NCBI GenBank assembly: GCA_018398765.1
Contig: JAHBMJ010005849.1
Coordinates: forward strand, 43,326 to 64,165
Reading direction: 5' to 3'
DNA: 20,840 nt
DNA from: Chromera velia
Lineage: Eukaryota; Sar; Chromeraceae
Part shown: positions 1-8,957 of the stretch, piece by piece
Numbering within the stretch: position 1 is the stretch's first letter
Layout: the number at the start of each line of letters is the position of its first letter
Position numbers and translations under genes: made by a program
The notes under the pieces: generated by a model
What the model was told of the DNA's origin: nothing
What the model saw: only the letters and a program-made list of their open reading frames with translations
Database searches by the model: none

Positions 1-294
1 GGGGGGGGGGGGGAGGGGGGAGGAGGCCGCATTCGTTGAGCTGCGGCTTGCCTGTTCCGCATGCATGGGCTTCAGGCTGGTCACTTTTGCATAGGGTACC
101 TGGGTTCTCAGTGATCATCCTGTTGTTCACCCATCCGTGTTTCGTCTGTTTGGTTGACGCTCTTCCGAGGTTTTTCTTGGATTCCTTGAGCAAGTTGTGA
201 TTACTGCGGAGTGAGTGCATCCTGCCATCATGTTGCGTTCGCTTGTCTCTGTGTGCCTCGATGTCACTTCCAACGTCTTATGCATGTCATGCAG
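1..294 (+). other. Intron or upstream part of the Deg protease gene
   Basis: No coding exon could be supported here. The stretch opens with a G homopolymer interrupted once by A and ends in ATGCAG at 289-294, a good splice acceptor immediately before a Deg exon. A possible donor, GTGAGT, lies near 210. However, no reading frame ahead of it resembles the sequence expected before this point in Deg proteases. The previous coding exon is therefore probably to the left of the window. Confidence 0.45.
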
Positions 295-1544
295 GATGAA
301 TTCGGCAGGAGGTTCAGGGAGACCGCCCCTCAACCCCTTCTGTTGCGTCTGAGGGAACTCGCGGGACTCCAGGCTCCTGCAGGGGGGAGCAACCGTTTCC
401 CGTCTCCAAACTGGCTGGCGAATGGGGTTGGAGGAAAGGAGGGAGAGGTGGGGACATCAGCTGTGCAGCAGCAGGAGTCTGGGCCTTGGGGGGAGGGACT
501 CGGGGGAGAGTTTGGATCATCTTTGTCGCCTAAGCAGTTGCCGTCTCCTGGCAATGGAGGGTCTCAGACCGTCTCCTTGAAGAGTCCCCGTGAGGCGGTC
601 GTCCTCTCACAGGTTGGTTTGCTGGATTCTTCTTGCGATTACTTGGTTGGTTGACAGGGTCGGTGGGTGGGTGGACTGAGTGACTGCATGGGGAGTCACG
701 GGGTTGAGAAGTTGACTAGAAGAAGGTTCGCACTCACTCGATCCAATCGGAAGGGACTGCTTCTCTGATCGGCCGACTGACAGTGTCACGGTATTTGCGC
801 CTGTCGTGTTGCTGCGGTTGCGTCTATGCAGATTTTGGCTTCGACAGCGACGATAGGGTATGAAGACATCAGCAACGTTGAACTGATTTCAATTGACGGG
901 GACAGGGTGGAGTCATTCTCTCAAGTGATGGAGAAACTGCAAAACATTCTGTCAGTCAGTCAGTGAGCCAGTGTGGAGTTTTTGTTTTTGCTTCTACTGC
1001 AAAAGATTCTGTCAGTCAGTCAGTCAGTGAGCCAGTGCGTAGTTTCTGTTGTTGCTTCTAGATAAAATTATGTGATATGCGCTGGGTACTTTTTGGGCTG
1101 GCCGCTTTCCTCTTCTCTTCCTGTTCGCTTTCCAGGCTGGGCTTTGCCTCTGAACTTATTTCCCTCTTTTGATTGCCTGACGACCGCATGTGCCTTCTGT
1201 GTCGTGTCGTGCAGAAGCCACCCCCTTCCTTTCCTTGTTCATCTTGGAATCTGCTCCCGTGTGTTGACGATGTCTGTCTGTCTGCTCTTTGCAGGAAGGA
1301 GGCGGAGGCCACAGAGGCTGGCGTGGAGACGCCACAGAGAAAAAAGGGCAGCTGTGGAGGCTGCACGTCATGCAGCTGCGGTCGGAGGGAGGAGGCTTCT
1401 TCTTTGTCTGCAGCGGGGAAGGGCAATTCTTCTTTTGTCCGTTTTGAGTTTGCAAACCAGAAACTGGTTGTGCTAGAGAAAGCAGAAATTTTGAAGGCCC
1501 ACAGAGAAGTCGTGGAGACGTTCCGTCTTCCCCAACAGCATTAA
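295..1544 (+). CDS. Deg/DegP-type serine protease, C-terminal PDZ-like part (partial, 3 exons)
   Basis: Exons are 295-612, 832-962 and 1295-1544 (TAA at 1542-1544). Introns run GTTGGT..ATGCAG and GTGAGC..TTGCAG. Phases close exactly: phase 0 at the first junction, and a split CAG codon at the second. The visible 232 residues lack the trypsin-like protease domain, which must lie upstream. They carry the conserved start EFGRRFRETAP, then VVLSQ running across the first junction into a segment with IGYEDISNVEL and a nearby IDGDRVESF. Near the end are FVRFEF and LVVLE. This order matches, from memory, the second PDZ domain (PDZ_3 type) of plant Deg9-like proteases, which follow the trypsin domain and help oligomerisation and substrate choice. 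Departures from the family are a low-complexity stretch of about 70 residues in the first exon and a cysteine-rich insertion (CGGCTSCSC) in the last. Family membership is fairly secure; the compartment (nucleus, plastid or mitochondrion) cannot be told from this part. Confidence 0.8.
938..1060 (+). repeat. Tandem duplication of about 60 bp spanning a splice donor
   Basis: Bases 938-997 and 998-1060 are near-identical direct copies. Each reads TGCAAAA.ATTCTG, then GTCA repeats, GTGAGCCAGTG, a T-rich stretch and TTGCTTCTA. The second copy has one extra GTCA. The first copy contains the end of Deg exon 2 and its donor at 963; the second carries an identical GTGAGC at 1027. Continuing past the first donor reaches TGA at 964-966, so only the first donor keeps the Deg frame. 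Confidence 0.85.
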
Positions 1545-4353
1545 AGAGGGAAGACCCTCGTTCGATTTTTGCAGTGGAAGGTGGAGTTGTGCAGCAAAGT
1601 CAGAGGAAGAGAAGAGAACAGAATGTTCAACGGATCTGTAGGATTCTGTGGTTTGGCGTTGTTTTGTCTTCCGTTTATGTTGCCTTGATGTTCGTCAGGA
1701 TGAAAAAAAAAGGGGGGGATGGATGGGAGTGGCAGCGAGACGGCAATCGTGGGGAAACAAAAGCTTGGTGACTTTCTCGTTGTTGAGAAGCGTTCAAGAA
1801 AGCTTGCGTCTGTGCTGTGTTACTTGGTTCGTGGTCTTGAAAAGCACAGAAAGAAAAACAGCGGGTGGGAGGCCGATAGGTATCTGTCGGCTGATGGGTG
1901 CTCGTTTCATTGAATGTGAAGGAACACAAGGAAGGAATGAAGGAAGGAAAGTGAAAGATTTGATACCAAAGGTGTCTCACACTTTTCTTCTTTCATCCCA
2001 TTCCTTTGTCGTTTGCTTTCCTCGTTATGTGTTTGAGCTCTCTTTCATTTTGTTCTGACTCTTCTCTGCTCCCTCTCTGATTTCCTCTCTTTGCTTCCGT
2101 CTCCGAAAGTGTTCGAGTCTCATTTGTTTTCCTTCTCGTCGTGACAGAGTGCGGCCACAAGCTGCAGAAGGAGCGACGAACTTCTGTTGGACTTTCTGAT
2201 TTGTCCTTTCTCTCCCTGTCACTATCCCTTCTTATCCTCCCTCGTCCCTTCTTGTGCCCCTTATCGTCGGTCTCCCTCTGTTTGCATGCTTGGTGCCTTT
2301 TTGGAAGAAGAATTTGAAGAAATGGACTCAAGAGAGGCGCACAGGCACAAAGCCACACCACGCCTGTCGCGGAAATCAGGCAGGGAGGGAGGGAAGGAGC
2401 AGCAAACTGGGTCAAAAGGGCTCCGGGGAGAGAGTGCAAAGTGCATGAAAAAAGAAAAAGCCTCATGGAGTAGGGAAGGAGTGTGCCAGCGAGTAACGAC
2501 ATGGACGAATGCGGTGATGAATGCCTGTGCGTGTGAGCTTGGTGAAGGGAAAGCGGGCAATCCACTCCTGGATTGCGCAAGAGCGCCAGACGCGAAGGAT
2601 TGATAGGCCGAAGAAAGAAAGAGGAGGGGGGACAGAACGAAGGAAGGAGGCTCCTCGCTCGTGTGCCGTTCCCACTCTGCATTTCCGCAAATGCGGATCG
2701 ACCCATTTAGAAAGAAAGTGAAGAAGCGGGGGTCTGGGAAAGTAAGGAGAAAGTCTGAGAGTGCTCAAAGGTGGCACTCAGAATGACTGAGGCAGTCTTG
2801 CTGTGCTTTCCTTCTTCGTTTTTCTGCAAATTGCAGTCCTGACAAGGACCTCGACCGTACGCCCTCCCCGCCCGCCCCCCTTTCAACAGAGAGAGCTTTC
2901 TTTTCCATCCATCTGCATTGATGTTCTCTTCACTCCCGCCTTTAAGGAACTTGTGTTTTCTTCTCGGCTTTTTATCGTCTGGCTGGACAGCAGCAAAGCA
3001 AGGGGGTGCAGAATGAATGTGGTAATGAAAAGGACAACAAACGCATGATCGCAGAATTAATTCAACAGAGAGCCTGACTGACAGAGAGAAGAAGAAAAAT
3101 ACGGGACTGCATATTATGTACTTGTCTTGGTTCTATTCGACGCGAGTGAGCAAGCAGCAAAGAAAACTGCTGGCTCAGAAACCCGCTTAGCTTTTGACCA
3201 GAAAACTGCGGAAAGATGTGCAGCAGACCCCGTGTGAGTACAGGAGAGAGACAAGTGAGTGAAATGAAATTCAGTCGACTCATGTGTGACTGTGTGCCTC
3301 TTACATTGATCTTTGTGTGTTGATTCTCTCTGCTAGAGAAAATTCTTTCCTTCTTTCGTGGAGTGTTTTGCCTTTCTCTCCCCTCCCTCCTTTCCATCCT
3401 ACCCTGCTTGCCCCTCTCCTCCTTGACCCCATCTCTTTGTCTTGTGGAAGGAAGAAACTCTTCGCTCATTTATGCGTACAGGGGGTGCCTTTCACTTCCG
3501 AATGAATTCAGTTTGCTGGCAGAAAGACAGGAAAACACGCGCATGCACAAAGAGGCGTGTACCAGATGAATTAAGAAATGAAAGGGGATGTTTGGCTTCA
3601 TGCAGTACTTGTCCGTCGAATTTTTTGTGTTTTGTGCTGTCGATTGTTCTTCTGTGGGACGAAGAACGAAGAGGACATGCAGAGGTGAATTGATCTTTCC
3701 AGGAACCTGCATGGGTAAGTCGTTAGCTCACTCGCTTTTGCAGACATGCAGACCATGGAACTGCTTGCAAAGAGAGAAAGACAGCATAACGAAACTGCCG
3801 ATGAGTTCGGGAATAACGATTCACCTGTCGTCTTCTTTTTTCGTTCTCCGTCTTTTCATTCTTCCAACTCTATCTCTTTACCTCTGCTTCCTTCTTCTCT
3901 TAATTGAGTTCAGGAGGGAGATGTTTCATTGAATACGGGGAGGGGGGGGGGAATGACGTTAGGAGGGGGAGATTCTGGTCACCCATGGAACGATTCTTGT
4001 GCAACTAGTGCTTGTCTTTTCTTGTCTTTCGTCTTTCATGCCACTTGTGTGCATTCGTGTGTGCATATGTCTGGAGTCGTCCTTGCTTTTGGTTCCTTCC
4101 GCCTTCTTTCCATCCTGCATGGGGGCTTGGCATGTGTTCATCTGTAAGCCCACACGAACTCGCCCCTGTATATGACCTTCAGACAGACAGACAGACAGGT
4201 ACTTAAGGTGCATGGGAGCTGCGTTGCGTGGGACTTTTCGACAGGAGTGTTGTCCTGGGTCCGTCGTCCTTCTGGTCTGTTGGTTCCACGAAAGGAAACC
4301 TTCGCGTCTCTCTTTTCTTTCTTCTCTTTCTTTCTTTCTTTCTTTCTTTCTGT

Positions 4354-4389
<36 letters not shown>

Positions 4390-4764
4390 GTGTATCCCCT
4401 CCCTCTTTTCACTTCATCTCTTCCTTCCATCGTTTCTCAAGCATTGCTTTTCTCATTGTCCTTGCATTCATCCGCTGCAGAGTAGCAGATGAAATGATTT
4501 CTTCCGAATGGAAGATGCACCTATGAGCAGATCAGGTATGTACTCTACAAGAATGGTAAAACCAGTTACAAAAACTGTCATAAACTTGGATGTATTTTGG
4601 ATGGAAGAGTCACCCAGGAAGACTATCATGAATATAATCATAAACTTGATAAGCAGTGAGATATGCATTCTAGTATGCACTCACTGACAGACACAAATGG
4701 CTGTCAAATACTGTAAAACTAGCTCTAGAACTGGCTGTACTAAAAGCTTCTGTATATCTTATGA
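1545..4764. other. Long intergenic region without a supportable gene
   Basis: Open frames on both strands here are low in complexity and match no family I recognise. The DNA alternates between pyrimidine-rich and purine-rich tracts. A small hairpin, GAGGG-AAGA-CCCTC, sits just after the Deg stop at about 1547-1560. Isolated splice-like signals exist: GTAAGT near 3716, GTAAGC at about 4146, CTGCAG at about 4481 and GTATGT at about 4536. They do not link open frames into a protein. The region may hold untranslated sequence, non-coding RNA or old repeats, but nothing specific can be named. Confidence 0.5.
4181..4389. repeat. Cluster of tetranucleotide repeats (AGAC, TTTC, GGCT)
   Basis: An AGAC/CAGA run lies at about 4181-4198. 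A TTTC run at about 4315-4350 passes directly into seven GGCT units at about 4352-4389. These repeats generate Ser/Phe/Leu-rich and Gly/Trp/Leu-rich open frames in several phases, which are not genes. Confidence 0.85.
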
Positions 4765-5082
4765 CGTAAAGTGGCACCAATGAAGTCAAGTCAATCCACA
4801 CCAAGTCGAAGCTTCCTGGCTTTCACGCAAAGCGAGCGCACGTGACGTAAAAATGTATGCACATGCATGCAGCACGTACGTCGGATCGATGGAGCATGCA
4901 TGCACAATTGCAGTCAGGCAGAAAGTATACTGCATCAAACTGGCCTATCTAGAAGCCAAGCAGCGAGACCATACATTGACACTCCTTCTGTCGATGAGGC
5001 CACGAGATCGAGATCAGATATAGGTGAAGCTCTAGCTAGCACTGAGTTGCTCTGACGCTCATGCACTGGCTGTTGCTTCACG
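4765..5082 (+). repeat. Direct repeat copy 1 (LTR-like)
   Basis: It begins CGTAAAGTGGCACCAATGAA and ends TGTTGCTTCACG. It aligns with copy 2 over its whole length with scattered substitutions and small indels. Internal landmarks shared by both copies are ATGCACATGCATGCAGCACG, CGGATCGAT, CTGGCCTATCTAGA and CACTCCTTCTGTCGAT or its near variant. The two ends are imperfect inverted repeats of each other (CGTAAAGT against CGTGAAGC). Confidence 0.85.
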
Positions 5083-5096
5083 TGGTGCCGGCTCCC
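5083..5096 (+). other. Candidate primer-binding site
   Basis: TGGTGCCGGCTCCC directly abuts repeat copy 1. TGG is the complement of the CCA end of a tRNA, and the following bases could pair with an acceptor stem ending in GCCGGCA-CCA. No tRNA from this genome is available in the window to test the match. Confidence 0.3.
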
Positions 5097-5655
5097 GGGA
5101 CGACCGGGCAGCCTTATTCACTCTTTCTCACTTGCTCTCCCAATACAAAAGAATCTCGATCGGCAACTTGACGGAAGGGACAGAGGCAGCTGCTCTTTCC
5201 GTCTCTTTTAGTCAAGACCTCATCTTGGTGCTTCGCATTCCGTCACCAGCATCAACGATCACTTTATCTGTAAGGATGAGAACCACTTCCGAACATCTCC
5301 GTTCCCTCAGAGCATTTTGCCTCCCTTCGCTCTGGGAGTACTTCCCTTCCCTGTGGAAGTAGCAGGCCTGCATGCCGAATGGAACACACTCCAAGCGGCC
5401 TCGTCTGTGCAGCTTTGTCTGAGCCTCTTCACCCATAGCCATGCAGGCTTTCGCACCGACTTTCATGCAAGAGTCGGGCGCTCTCTTCCGATCTGTTACC
5501 TTCGCTCTGGGACAGATTCTCGTCTCTCATTAAGAAGTTCAACCAAGAAGCATAGAACGGGACATGATGGGACATAAGCAGCAAGACCAGGACGTGAAGT
5601 TTCTTGACCACTAACACGGTGATGGGTTCTCTTCTATATATCTACTACTGCTCAT

Positions 5656-5669
5656 AAAGAAGGGAATAG
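5656..5669 (+). other. Candidate polypurine tract
   Basis: AAAGAAGGGAATAG (13 of 14 purines) lies one base before repeat copy 2, where an LTR element would have its plus-strand priming tract. It is suggestive only because of its position. Confidence 0.3.
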
Positions 5670-5670
5670 C

Positions 5671-5967
5671 CGTAAAGTGGCACCAACGAAGTCAAGTCAA
5701 TCCACGCCAAGTCGAAGCTTCACGGCCTACACGCAAAGCGAGCGTAGGTGACGCAAAAACGCATGCACATGCATGCAGCACGCACGTCGGATCGATAGAG
5801 CATGCACAAATGCAATCAAGCAGAAAGTACGGCATCAAACTGGCCTATCTAGAGGCTAAGTAGCGAGACCGTACATTAATACTCCTTCTGTCGATAAGGC
5901 CACGAGATTGAGGCTATAGCCTAGTACTGAGTCGCTCTGACGCTCATACACTAGCTATTGCTTCACG
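5671..5967 (+). repeat. Direct repeat copy 2 (LTR-like)
   Basis: Same orientation as copy 1 and slightly shorter because of small deletions, for example after CACGAGAT and around GGATCGAT.GAGCATGC. Many differences between the copies are C/T or G/A transitions, so the two copies separated some time ago. Confidence 0.85.
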
Positions 5968-6016
5968 CGTAAAGTGGCACCAACAAAGTCAAGTCAATCC
6001 ACACCAAGTCGAAGCT
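5968..6016 (+). repeat. Truncated third copy of the direct repeat
   Basis: CGTAAAGTGGCACCAACAAA and the following bases to GTCGAAGCT repeat the first 49 bp of copies 1 and 2, joined head-to-tail to the end of copy 2. The match stops abruptly where AT-rich DNA begins. Confidence 0.85.
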
Positions 6017-6705
6017 ATGAGAGTTAGTTGAAAAACTAGTTTAAAAGATTTCAAGTTAAAAAATCGTTTTCTTATTATATGCATAGTTTTTTTTTTTAGT
6101 GCAAATTCTGTAATTTTATTTGATTTGATTTCAAGTCATAGAGACTCAATATCAAGTTTGTCGTTAAGTCGCTGAAATCAAATGAATGTTAGTTACGAGG
6201 TTAGTAATGAGCAGTGTTTAATAAATTGACACTGTTTATACGTCTCAGTACTAATAATGAGCTCTAAGCATTGAATGACTTAGCATTCTAGTAAGCATTA
6301 GTACTTGGAGCATCCGAGTCTAAGTCTAGATTTAAGTGTACGTCTGTCTAGTAACTCTTTCCTAGACTCTTTCTGGTTTACGAAAAATTATTCCCTTAGT
6401 TATAGCCCCTAAAGTTTAGTAACTTTTAATTAGCTTAAATCCTAGCTATAGTAGTTTAAATCTAAACTAGGCTCCCTATACGTAAAACAATAAAAAAGTT
6501 GATTACTCAAAATCACTTCAAAGGTGTTTAGTCACTTGTGATTAGAATATATTTAATTATCCCATGAAGTGATTGAATGTGATTGAATAAAGTGATTAAT
6601 TAACCAAAGTCCGATTTTTACTAGTCTTTAATACCTTAGGTCATTCTAATGGTGCGTGGTTTTCTTTTTACGTTATAAAAACAAATGTTTTGGGAGTAGT
6701 CTAGA
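6017..6705. repeat. AT-rich block, left
   Basis: Strongly AT-rich sequence without open frames, clearly different in composition from the DNA on both sides. Its segment at about 6420-6570 matches the right AT-rich block (8265-8957) in inverted orientation. For example, 6468-6487 agrees in 19 of 20 bases with the complement of 8661-8680, and 6517-6535 agrees in 17 of 19 with the complement of 8504-8522. Confidence 0.7.
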
Positions 6706-7612
6706 GGCTTGTGCACATCCAGTGCACTGCATGCATGGCCCAGCCCATGCAGCCTGGGCCAGCCATGCATGTGCCGGCGCGGCCCACCACTCCTACTAGC
6801 GGCCACGGCCATCGGTGCGGCCATTAGTGCATGCATTCGGAGCCAAATAGCCGATTGTACAGGTTGCATCAAAAATCGGGTCTTCATGCATGAGCTTCAA
6901 ACACAAGGTAAGATGCAAACTTAACAAGGTAAGATACATCAGCATGCGCGAAGTTGTATGGTGGAAGGTGGTACAACGAGAAGCAGCAAGGCCCCCAAAG
7001 CCTGCATCAATTAGATCGGCCCCCAGTGCTCCAGTGCAGACTCAGTCTGGAGGTGCAAAAGCGAAGGGCCGCCCCCCGGCCAAAAGATGAAATTTGAAAA
7101 GGGGGGCAACGACTCAACGAGTCTCAATTGACGTCGATGTGTGCATGTTTCTCTTATTTGTATGTGCGTTTGCATGATTGATATCTACATTTATGTCTTT
7201 GGATATACATCTTTCTGCTTGTTTATACTCAGATGATTTTTTGCTCGACAGTGCTTGTGGTGTTTTGTTATGAACCATCCTGGTTCATATCTAACATCTG
7301 GCTTGTGTGTGCTTGTGTGCGTCGCGGGTCAGCCTCGTACTTTGCGGTGCAACCAGTGCACTGCCCCTGCAGTGCCTGTCAGTCGGCCCCGGATGGCAGG
7401 CATGCGGGCCTATCGTATCCTTTTTGTGGCCTCCATGATTGCCAAGCACGGTGGGGGATAAGTTTAAAAGGAAGGGCAAGGACAGAAGGAAAAGGGCGGC
7501 GAAAAAGATTGTGGAGGGTGCCTGGCTATCCGACTGGTTGAAAAAAGAAACTAGGAACGTTAGAGACAGAGACGGAATTTTCCCCCGCCTTGCGGATCTG
7601 TCCCCTTTCTAG

Positions 7613-8119
7613 TCAGAAAATCCGACCAGACAGCGTTTGGCTATGCACCTTCTGTGTGAAAGGAAATGGCGTCCGAGAAGTGAAATGATAGAGTGCAGTC
7701 ACTGTGTTGAACCTCTGCCAAAGAGTTTACTACAGTCCTCTGCAGGCTTTCGTACGCTTTTCAGGGCTCTCACAGGGGGGGATATAGATAGAACCCAACC
7801 AGAACGGCTGTGCGATAAATGTTTGCCCCCCTTGCGTATGATCAAAGATGAGGTTCATGTCCTGACGGAGTGTAAGGACACAGAAAGGGAACGGAACAGG
7901 CTGAAAGAACTGTACGAAATTATGAAGCAGAGAGCACCCATTGACATAAGAATACAGATTGCACAACGCGTTGCAGGTGCAACCAAGAGGGGCACTTCTG
8001 ATAATGAGAAGAAAATGAAGGATATGGTGTTGCTGTTGTGCACAATCCTGCCTAGAAGCGGTTCCAAAGCTATAGCCGACTGTCTTAAGAAGGTCCATTC
8101 TGTCGATAAGGCAAGTTGA
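7613..8119 (+). pseudogene. C-terminal fragment of a LINE reverse transcriptase ORF
   Basis: This frame is open from just after a TAG at 7610-7612 to TGA at 8117-8119. The same frame upstream (about 7458-7609) reads as a lysine/arginine-rich segment containing WLSDWLKKETRN, so the TAG probably breaks a once longer ORF. The key feature is LCDKC...EVHVLTEC, a CX2CX11HX4C zinc-knuckle pattern followed by charged helical sequence (ERERNRLKELYEIM). Such knuckles are common at the C-terminus of non-LTR retrotransposon polymerases, as I recall the family. No catalytic residues are present. Other zinc-binding proteins cannot be ruled out, but the repeat context supports the LINE call. Confidence 0.55.
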
Positions 8120-8247
8120 GGCGAATCAATCCGACTGGCATGCAGGCTTCCTCACCCCTCCCCCCATAAATGTGTGCTCTGGGTTGTCCTCAAAGCCTTG
8201 TTAGTGGCTTGGGATTTGGCGTCGCTAAATCTAGGATTTAACCTTCA

Positions 8248-8262
8248 ATCATCATCATCATC
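8248..8262 (+). repeat. (ATC)5 tail
   Basis: Five ATC units follow the 3' untranslated stretch of the LINE-like frame and precede AT-rich DNA. This fits a LINE 3' terminal microsatellite. Confidence 0.7.
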
Positions 8263-8264
8263 AG

Positions 8265-8957
8265 TATAGTAACTGTTATACTACTGCCTATTAACAGTGC
8301 TTAACAGTTAGATAGCCCCTGTTTATCTTTTTCAAAACCAATTTTTTATAGTCATAAACTGTATTAAAAAAAAAAAAAATAAAAATGTAGCCCGGGGGGC
8401 TCCGCCCCCCAGACCCCCCCTTAATTAATTTAGGAATATATTCCTGAATAGATTCCTGATTATATTACTTTTGAAGTGAGTAACTAGTGAATAAATATAT
8501 TTCGTGATTAAACACTTTTGAATCACTTTTACTTTTTATTTATTTATTTATTTTTTTGAAGCAGTCACTTCAAGTTCAAAGCTCAAAGCCTAGCTGACGT
8601 ACAAAAAAAAAAAAATAAAAAAACTAATTCAGGTTTTGACCAAAATTTATTTGTTTATTTTTTTACGTATGGGGAGCCTAAAATCTGAATCACAATTTCT
8701 AAATTTCTTTAGCTTAATTACTATTCAAAAATACTTTATAAATCACTCTAATACTAAATTGAACTACTAAGCCAAATTACTTTATATTACTTAGTTGCAC
8801 TCAAAAAGTTACTCAAATTTGCAGGGTAGTAGGGCACAACTTGATTGTCAGTTACTGTCTTAGTTTGCCTAGCCATTTTACACAATCAATTATATAAACT
8901 TTATATTATTATAGAATGATGTAGATTTACATATAATTCAAGTCTGAACCTTGAACA
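8265..8957. repeat. AT-rich block, right
   Basis: AT-rich sequence with poly-A runs near 8366-8384 and 8602-8616 and a TTTA run near 8536-8555. Parts of it match the left AT-rich block in inverted orientation. It carries roughly 110 bases more than the left arm between the two matching segments; this extra piece contains the TTTA and poly-A runs. It ends at the stop codon of the PGS1 gene and so probably also holds that gene's 3' untranslated region and polyadenylation site on the minus strand. Confidence 0.65.
8394..8410. repeat. Perfect GC hairpin in AT-rich DNA
   Basis: GGGGGGC-TCC-GCCCCCC forms a perfect 7-bp stem with a 3-nt loop. It is followed by AGACCCCCCC and preceded by a poly-A run. 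It is a sharp GC island inside an AT-rich block. Confidence 0.8.

Larger units (their letters stand above)
4765..6016. mobile_element. TRIM-like element: direct repeats around a short non-coding core
   Basis: A 318-bp sequence (4765-5082) recurs as a 297-bp copy (5671-5967), and its first 49 bp recur again at 5968-6016. The two long copies enclose 588 bp with no convincing coding capacity. The core starts immediately after copy 1 with TGGTGCCGGCTCCC, which resembles a tRNA primer-binding site, and ends with the purine tract AAAGAAGGGAATAG just before copy 2. This is the arrangement of a non-autonomous LTR retrotransposon (TRIM). Against this, the repeat ends are CGTAAAG...CTTCACG rather than the usual TG...CA, no target-site duplication was found, and the third partial copy could mean a tandem repeat family instead. 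The repeat pattern is seen directly; the LTR interpretation is inference. Confidence 0.5.
6706..8264 (+). mobile_element. Degenerate 3' part of a non-LTR retrotransposon (LINE)
   Basis: A body of higher GC content lies between two AT-rich blocks. Its 3' half holds a reverse-transcriptase-type C-terminal reading frame (7613-8119), then a 3' untranslated stretch of about 130 bases, then (ATC)5 at about 8248-8262. A short trinucleotide tail of this kind is typical of several LINE clades. The 5' part (6706-7612) contains only broken frames, with a probable frameshift near 7455 and TAG at 7610-7612. The left boundary is set by composition only, and no target-site duplication was identified. No reverse transcriptase core is present, so the copy is truncated or decayed. 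Confidence 0.55.

Noticed and set aside
211-654. Reading frame starting at 211 as an independent 147-residue gene
   Set aside because: The part before 295 crosses a splice acceptor and the part after 612 crosses a donor; only 295-612 aligns with the Deg family.
1993-2706. Minus-strand open frame of 237 residues
   Set aside because: Composition is Ser/Pro/Leu then Arg/Glu-rich, following purine/pyrimidine skew, with no recognisable motif or splice partners.
3716-3907. Possible small exon starting ATG at 3755 (50 residues) after GTAAGT...TTGCAG
   Set aside because: The implied intron of about 28 bases is too short for normal splicing, and the second half of the frame is pyrimidine-rich low complexity.
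4482-4535. Short segment between CTGCAG and GTATGT that looks like an internal exon
   Set aside because: All three frames contain a stop within 54 bp and no upstream exon could be joined. It could at most be a terminal exon of an unseen gene.
4765-6016. CRISPR array
   Set aside because: The repeats are about 300 bp and few in number, in eukaryote-like DNA; there are no short regularly spaced repeats or cas genes.
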